Origin: Acidobacteriaceae bacterium
GTDB lineage: Bacteria; Acidobacteriota; Terriglobia; Terriglobales; Acidobacteriaceae
Direction of reading: 5' to 3'
DNA: 64,000 bases
Assembly: GCA_903642235.1 (NCBI GenBank)
Contig: CAHJWL010000003.1
Location: 124,001-188,000 of the forward strand
Part shown: piece by piece, positions 60,001-64,000 of the stretch
Position numbering within the stretch: the stretch's first letter is position 1
Layout of the letters: the number at the start of each line of letters is the position of its first letter
The notes under the pieces: generated by a model
The model's database searches: none
What the model was told of the DNA's origin: nothing
What the model saw: the letters and a program-made list of their open reading frames with translations, nothing else
Made by a program: the position numbers and the translations under genes

Positions 60001-61631
60001 TCCAGCATGTGCGACCAGGGGCCCAGCCGTGTATGCAGGCTGACCACGCACGCCTCACGCAGTGGATCGATCGCCGGATTGGTCACCTGCGCAAATCTCT
60101 GGCGGAAGTAGGCGTACACCGGACGCGGCGTCTTCGCCAGAAATGCCAGCGGTGTGTCATCTCCCATCGACCAGATCGCATCCTTGCCGTCCTTCGCCAT
60201 GGGTTGCAGGATCATGCGGACGTCTTCGCGCGTGTAGCCAAAGCCCCGCTGTGCTGCTTCAAGCGCAGCGGTCTCGCTCACCCTCGCGGATGCACTTGCC
60301 TCCAACACCTCATCCTCGACAACCTTCTGGATGTACGTCGCGTCGCGGTCAAATAACTCCAGCAGCTCACGATCTTCATAGAGTTTCTTTGCCTCAAGGT
60401 CAACGAGCAGCATCTGTCCGGGCCCAAGGCGGCCGCTATGCACCACCATCTCTGGGTCGAGATCAACCAGGCCTGCTTCTGACCCAGCGACTACCAGACC
60501 ATCGCTCGTGACCGCAAAACGACAGGGTCTCAAGCCGTTGCGGTCAAGCGCGGCGCCGACGACCCTGCCGTCGCTGAACGCAATCGCCGCGGGTCCATCC
60601 CAGGGCTCAGCCACATCCATGTGGTAGCGCAGGAAGGGAGAGCTGGGCCGGCCGACCTGCGCCGGCGGCAGCAGGATCCGAATCGCCTCGGCGACTGATC
60701 GCCCATTCTGCGCCAGCAGTTCAATGGCTTCATCAAGACTGGTCGAGTCCGTGCCTCCCTGTGTCAGAATCGGCTTGCACTCCACCGGCAGCGACGAGTC
60801 ACGAGCATCCATGCGCGCTCTGTTGCCCCAGACCGTGTTGATCTCGCCGTTATGCCCAAGAGTTCGTCCGGGCTGTGCACGATGCCAGGTCGGCGCCGTA
60901 TTAGTCGCGTAGCGCTGATGAAACACTGCAAAGGGCGTCACATACTCGGGAGACGACAGATCCGGGAAAAACGTCTGCAGCAGGGCGCCGGAGCACATCG
61001 CCTTGTACACGACTGTCTGGCTTGAGAGAGAACACACGTATCCGGTGACCTGGTGTTCATCGTGCAGGCGCTCGAAGCGTTTGCGTGCCAGGTAAAGCCG
61101 ACGTTCGCGGTCTGCGGCCCCATCCTGCTGGCGGTCTCCAGCAAAGACCTGCCGAATAGCCGGCATGGTGCTCAGTGCAATCTCTCCGAGACACCCCACA
61201 TCCACAGGCACATCGCGCCATCCAAGAATCGCAAAGCCGTGCGCCTCCAGACATCGTTCAAGCGCTGTCTCCGCTCGCGTCTCGCCAGCTGGCAAAAAGA
61301 GCACACCCACGGCGAAGCTGGCCTTCTCTGCTTCAGGGATCCCGCCTGCGGCTGCAAAAAAATCTCTGGGAAGGCCGGTCATGACACCAACGCCGTCACT
61401 GCTCTTCCCGTCGGCTGCCGTCGCGCCGCGATGCTCCAGACGCGCCAGGGCCGTCAGCGCCTGCGTCAGGATCTCGTGCGTCGCTGCTGCCGTGCGAATG
61501 GAAGCGACAAACCCTACGCCGCATGAGTCGTGATCAAACCGCTCATCCACAAGCGAAACCGGCGACGAATGGAGATGCAGAGACTGCACCCGTTCAGAAC
61601 GGATGGTGCGCAGTGCCGAAGTGTATTCCAT
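57099..61631 (-). CDS. gltB: Glutamate synthase, large subunit
   Basis: Protein of 1510 residues that makes glutamate from glutamine and 2-oxoglutarate. A short propeptide precedes Cys37 in [13 protein letters not shown], the catalytic nucleophile of the Ntn amidotransferase domain. The FMN barrel has [20 protein letters not shown] and [20 protein letters not shown]; the [3Fe-4S] motif [12 protein letters not shown] is at about 1148-1160, and the C-terminal glutamate synthase domain ends at about residue 1500. The small subunit gene (gltD) is not adjacent. The -10-like TATAGT lies 5 bases before the ATG, so the mRNA is probably leaderless. Divergent from argR. Confidence 0.97.
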   Translation of the reverse strand: [1510 protein letters not shown]

Positions 61632-61636
61632 GTCTC

Positions 61637-61642
61637 ACTATA
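61637..61642 (-). promoter_or_regulatory. -10 element of the leaderless gltB promoter
   Basis: TATAGT on the minus strand, then GAGAC, then ATG. No Shine-Dalgarno sequence. The 17-base-spaced -35 is poor (GGGTCT), so an activator may be needed. Confidence 0.5.
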
Positions 61643-61650
61643 CTTCTCAA

Positions 61651-61671
61651 AAGAGAGGTAGACCCTCTCTT
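61651..61671. repeat. Perfect inverted repeat upstream of gltB
   Basis: AAGAGAGG (61651-61658), loop TAGAC, CCTCTCTT (61664-61671). It lies immediately upstream of the gltB -10 and overlaps its -35 region. Candidate operator or hairpin. Confidence 0.5.
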
Positions 61672-61687
61672 CAAATCACTCCCTGAA

Positions 61688-61703
61688 AGTATGTATTGAT
61701 ACT
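61688..61703. promoter_or_regulatory. Short inverted repeat AGTAT-N6-ATACT
   Basis: AGTAT (61688-61692) and ATACT (61699-61703) lie adjacent to the larger palindrome at 61704. Together they make a cluster of AT-rich dyads between gltB and argR, as expected for an arginine repressor site. Confidence 0.4.
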
Positions 61704-61736
61704 GTATAAATATGCGGCTTTGCTGTATATTTATAC
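61704..61736. promoter_or_regulatory. 10-bp AT-rich palindrome, candidate ArgR operator
   Basis: GTATAAATAT (61704-61713) and ATATTTATAC (61727-61736) are exact reverse complements, 13 bases apart, so the dyad centres lie 23 bases apart edge to edge. ARG boxes are AT-rich and paired. The argR gene starts 21 bases downstream and gltB is divergent, so ArgR auto-regulation is plausible. Confidence 0.55.
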
Positions 61737-61748
61737 GAAGGAGGAGGG
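61737..61748 (+). promoter_or_regulatory. Shine-Dalgarno fixing the argR TTG start
   Basis: GAAGGAGGAGGG ends 9 bases before TTG 61758. The tract is among the strongest in the window and supports the rare TTG start. Confidence 0.7.
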
Positions 61749-61757
61749 CGTCGTTCT

Positions 61758-62198
61758 TTGAAACAGCAGCGTCACATCACCATCCGCGACCTTCTTCAGC
61801 AGTCCCCTATCGCGAACCAGGATCTTCTCCGCCGTCGTCTCGCGGATCGCGGCTTCCATGTAACACAGGCGACACTCTCCCGTGATATTCACGAGATGCG
61901 TTTGTCAAAGGGACCGCTTGGCTACAGGCTCCCTGAGGACGGCAGCGAGGAAGAGAGCAGTCTTCCCGGCATCCAGGAGGTCTTACGGAGCTTTGGTCTT
62001 GAGGTTCGTCCTGCCGCCAACCTGCTCGTCATCATCACGGTCATTGGCGGCGCACAACCGGTAGCCGCCGGTATCGATTACGAAGAGTGGCCCGAGGTTG
62101 TGGGCACCATCGCCGGAGACGATACTGTGCTCGTCATCTGTCCTGACACCCAGCAGGCGAAAGCCCTGCAGATTCGTGTGGAAGCCTATCTTGGCTGA
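61758..62198 (+). CDS. argR: Arginine repressor ArgR
   Basis: Hexameric arginine-responsive repressor of 146 residues. The winged-helix half (residues about 1-70) has ITIRDLLQQSPIANQDLLRR and FHVTQATLSRDIHEMRLSK; the C-terminal oligomerisation half has LLVIITVIGGAQPVAAGIDY, VVGTIAGDDTVLVICPD. TTG start is fixed by GAAGGAGGAGGG upstream. The gene is followed by argC in an overlap and argB, so it heads an arginine operon and probably controls itself and gltB through the palindromes upstream. Confidence 0.94.
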   Translation: MKQQRHITIRDLLQQSPIANQDLLRRRLADRGFHVTQATLSRDIHEMRLSKGPLGYRLPEDGSEEESSLPGIQEVLRSFGLEVRPAANLLVIITVIGGAQPVAAGIDYEEWPEVVGTIAGDDTVLVICPDTQQAKALQIRVEAYLG

Positions 62199-63264
62199 GG
62201 CAACATCCAAATCGCGGCTAACTCGCATTGCTCTCGCTGGCGTGAGCGGATACGCCGGTGCGGAGCTCGCCCGGCTTCTGCTCCAGCATCCTCGCCGTTC
62301 CGCAAGCTCTCTTCTTTTTCTCGGCCGCCCGGAAGACATCGAGCCGGGATCACTCGACGAACTGCATCCTCAACTTACCGGGCTCGCTCCCGAACTGCCG
62401 CCCGTCCTGCCCTTCTCCTGGGAGCGGCTCGCTGCCTTTGGCGCCGATATCCTCCTTCTTGCAACGCCGCACGAGCAATCACGCGAGTGGTCGCCACTCG
62501 CGATCGATCAGGGTATCCGGGTGATTGACCTTAGTGGAGCATGGCGGCTTCAGAACGCCTCCAACCGCACCGTCTACGGCCTCAAAGACGTTCATCCACA
62601 CGCCGCGGCAGATCTGCAGGCTGCAGCGGTCTTTGGTGCGCCGGAGCTCCATCGCGAAGAGATCGCATCCGCTCGCCTGGTTGCCAATCCCGGGTGCTAC
62701 GCCACGTCGATCATTCTTGCGCTGGTGCCTCTTCTGCGTGCCAATCTGATCGATCTCGATCACGGCATCATCGCCGACGCAAAGTCCGGCGTGAGCGGCG
62801 CCGGCAAGGCTGCCACCCCGAAAACGCACTTCATGTACGCAGCGGATAATCTTTCAGCGTATGCGGTCTTCAATCACCGCCACACCGGCGAACTGCTCGA
62901 GCAGCTTTCGCTCACATCCGACCAGATCCAGTTCACGCCGCACCTGCTTCCCATCCCGCGCGGCATTCTTTCGACGGTATACCTTCGGCTGAAACAACGA
63001 GGCACTGCCGCGCAGATCGAAGAGATCTTCCGCAGCTTCTATGCCGGCCATCCGATGGTCCGTGTGCGCGCCGCTGGCATACTTCCACAGATCCAGAATG
63101 TCGTTCGCACAAACTTTTGTGATCTCGGTTTCGAGCTCGGTCCCGACGGCCGCCGACTGGTTCTGATCGCGTGCCTGGATAACCTGCTCAAGGGAGCTGC
63201 CGGTCAAGCCATTCAAAACCTGAACCTCATGCTCGGCTGGGGAGAAGCGGAAGGTCTCCGATGA
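62191..63264 (+). CDS. argC: N-acetyl-gamma-glutamyl-phosphate reductase
   Basis: Third step of arginine biosynthesis, NADPH-dependent reduction of acetylglutamyl phosphate. From TTG 62191 (overlapping the argR end by 8 bases) the protein is 357 residues. Motifs: RIALAGVSGYAGAELARLLL (Rossmann), the nucleophilic Cys in LVANPGCYATSIILALVP, and KSGVSGAGKAATPKTHFMYA. HRHTGELLEQL near the C terminus includes the catalytic His region. The TTG start is not certain. Followed by argB with an ATGA overlap. Confidence 0.93.
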   Translation: MAEATSKSRLTRIALAGVSGYAGAELARLLLQHPRRSASSLLFLGRPEDIEPGSLDELHPQLTGLAPELPPVLPFSWERLAAFGADILLLATPHEQSREWSPLAIDQGIRVIDLSGAWRLQNASNRTVYGLKDVHPHAAADLQAAAVFGAPELHREEIASARLVANPGCYATSIILALVPLLRANLIDLDHGIIADAKSGVSGAGKAATPKTHFMYAADNLSAYAVFNHRHTGELLEQLSLTSDQIQFTPHLLPIPRGILSTVYLRLKQRGTAAQIEEIFRSFYAGHPMVRVRAAGILPQIQNVVRTNFCDLGFELGPDGRRLVLIACLDNLLKGAAGQAIQNLNLMLGWGEAEGLR

Positions 63265-64000
63265 AATTTGTCGTTAAACTAGGCGGCGCGACGATCGAAG
63301 ACAAGCGCCTGCTTCATCTCTGCGGGAAAGCCATCGCAGACCTCGTTGCTGACGGAAACCAGGTAGCCGTCGTACACGGCGGCGGCGCGCAGCTTACGCA
63401 GACGCTGGCTCAACTCGGCAAGGAAAGCGTCTTCGTCTCCGGTCTCCGCATCACCGATGAGGAGACACGCGATGCAGCGCTGATGGTTCTCGCCGGCCGT
63501 GTCAACAAGTCCCTTGTCGCCGCCATCGGCTCACACGGGCAGAACGCTGTCGGCCTCTCTGGCGGCGATGGCAACGTCTTTCGCGCGCGCAAAAAGAAGA
63601 CAACGCCCGACCTTGGATTCGTCGGCGAAATCGCTGCGGCAGATCCACGCTGGCTCGAAGCTATCTGGACCATGAATGCCGTTCCGGTTATCAGCTCGAT
63701 CGCTCTCGGGTTCGATGGCGAGTACTACAACATCAACGCCGATGAGATGGCCTCCGCCACTGCGGTCTGCACCAGGGCCGATACACTCGTCTTCCTTACC
63801 GACGTTCCCGGCGTCAAAGGAGCGGACGGGCAGGTGCTGCGATGGCTCACACTCGCGCAGATCCCGTCGCTTGAGCAACAACAGATCGTCTTCGGTGGCA
63901 TGCTTCCCAAGCTCAATGCCTGCAGGGCAGCCCTGGCCGGCGGCGTCGGCCGGGTCCGCATCCTTCCCGCCGAGTCCGCCGCCCTGCTGCCGGATATCTG
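63261..64000 (+). CDS. argB: Acetylglutamate kinase (3'-truncated by window edge)
   Basis: Second step of arginine biosynthesis. The frame from ATG 63261 (inside the argC stop as ATGA) runs open to the window end, 246 residues visible of about 260-300. Motifs: KFVVKLGGATIED (Lys and glycine-rich N terminus), VAVVHGGGAQL (ligand loop), the VNKSLVAAIGSHGQNAVGLSGGDGNV block, PVISSIALGFDGEYYNINADEMASATA and LVFLTDVPGVKGADG. The usual PVIAPxxxD strand reads PVISS. No stop is seen in this window. Confidence 0.93.
   Translation, partial: MKFVVKLGGATIEDKRLLHLCGKAIADLVADGNQVAVVHGGGAQLTQTLAQLGKESVFVSGLRITDEETRDAALMVLAGRVNKSLVAAIGSHGQNAVGLSGGDGNVFRARKKKTTPDLGFVGEIAAADPRWLEAIWTMNAVPVISSIALGFDGEYYNINADEMASATAVCTRADTLVFLTDVPGVKGADGQVLRWLTLAQIPSLEQQQIVFGGMLPKLNACRAALAGGVGRVRILPAESAALLPDI

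Noticed and set aside
1..64000. CRISPR array, prophage, insertion sequence or integron
   Set aside because: No regularly spaced repeats, no transposase, integrase or phage structural genes are visible. The only excisionase-like gene stands alone.

Overview
The window looks like chromosomal core DNA of a high-GC, Gram-negative soil bacterium, most likely an acidobacterium of the Terriglobia/Acidobacteriaceae type. The case rests on the gene set, not on a database search: a GWxTD-domain exported protein, a tandem DUF507 pair, squalene/hopanoid genes hpnC-hpnD-hpnE with hpnJ, a DUF4130-UdgX fusion beside its radical SAM partner, an MlaF-type ATPase with a DSP Walker B, futalosine-type menaquinone biosynthesis (MqnD), and several exported proteins without recognisable domains. 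No phage, insertion sequence, CRISPR array or plasmid gene is visible. Only the two edge genes, uvrA (left) and argB (right), are cut.

Bases 1-16.6 kb: the 3' part of uvrA; three exported helical/TPR proteins of unknown role; a SprT-like metalloprotein; lgt and hpt (divergent); a flavin monooxygenase-like protein; a two-gene DNA-repair cassette (radical SAM protein plus DUF4130-UdgX fusion); deoC; a GAF-GAF-PP2C phosphatase; aroA; and a GT4 glycosyltransferase. Bases 16.6-26.6 kb: a minus-strand pair miaB-bifunctional nuclease, a membrane glycosyltransferase-like protein, tRNA-Glu(CTC), two DUF507 genes, a small acidic protein, recJ, and an adaptor-TolC export pair.

Bases 26.7-34.1 kb form a hopanoid island. 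hpnJ and two overlapping half-size EamA transporters lie on the plus strand. They converge on a tightly coupled minus-strand operon (dehydrogenase-hpnC-hpnD-hpnE) whose three junctions are all GTGA overlaps with GTG starts. Bases 34.3-38.7 kb carry MlaE and MlaF without MlaD, an FtsB/DivIC-like protein, a small membrane protein, bioY, mqnD and tRNA-Lys(CTT). Bases 38.7-47.4 kb are envelope-oriented: an outer-membrane-like protein, the GWxTD protein, then, divergently, a periplasmic adaptor, a LolD/MacB-type ATPase without a permease, and an 845-residue exported protein of unknown function.

Bases 47.4-64 kb are metabolic: an APC amino-acid permease, an M24 peptidase-accB-accC-thiE block, a metallophosphoesterase, an orphan excisionase-like HTH protein, an acyl-CoA ligase overlapping an MBL-fold hydrolase, the glutamate synthase large subunit, and divergently argR-argC-argB. 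The gltB/argR intergenic region holds AT-rich palindromes that are good ArgR operator candidates.

Two patterns recur. Many genes have a -10-like hexamer only 5-11 bases before the start codon and no Shine-Dalgarno, which suggests leaderless transcripts. Many adjacent genes overlap by a NTGA tetramer. The best leads for undescribed biology are the permease-less adaptor/ATPase/giant exported protein module, the half-transporter pair in the hopanoid island, and the MlaF homologue that lacks the catalytic glutamate.
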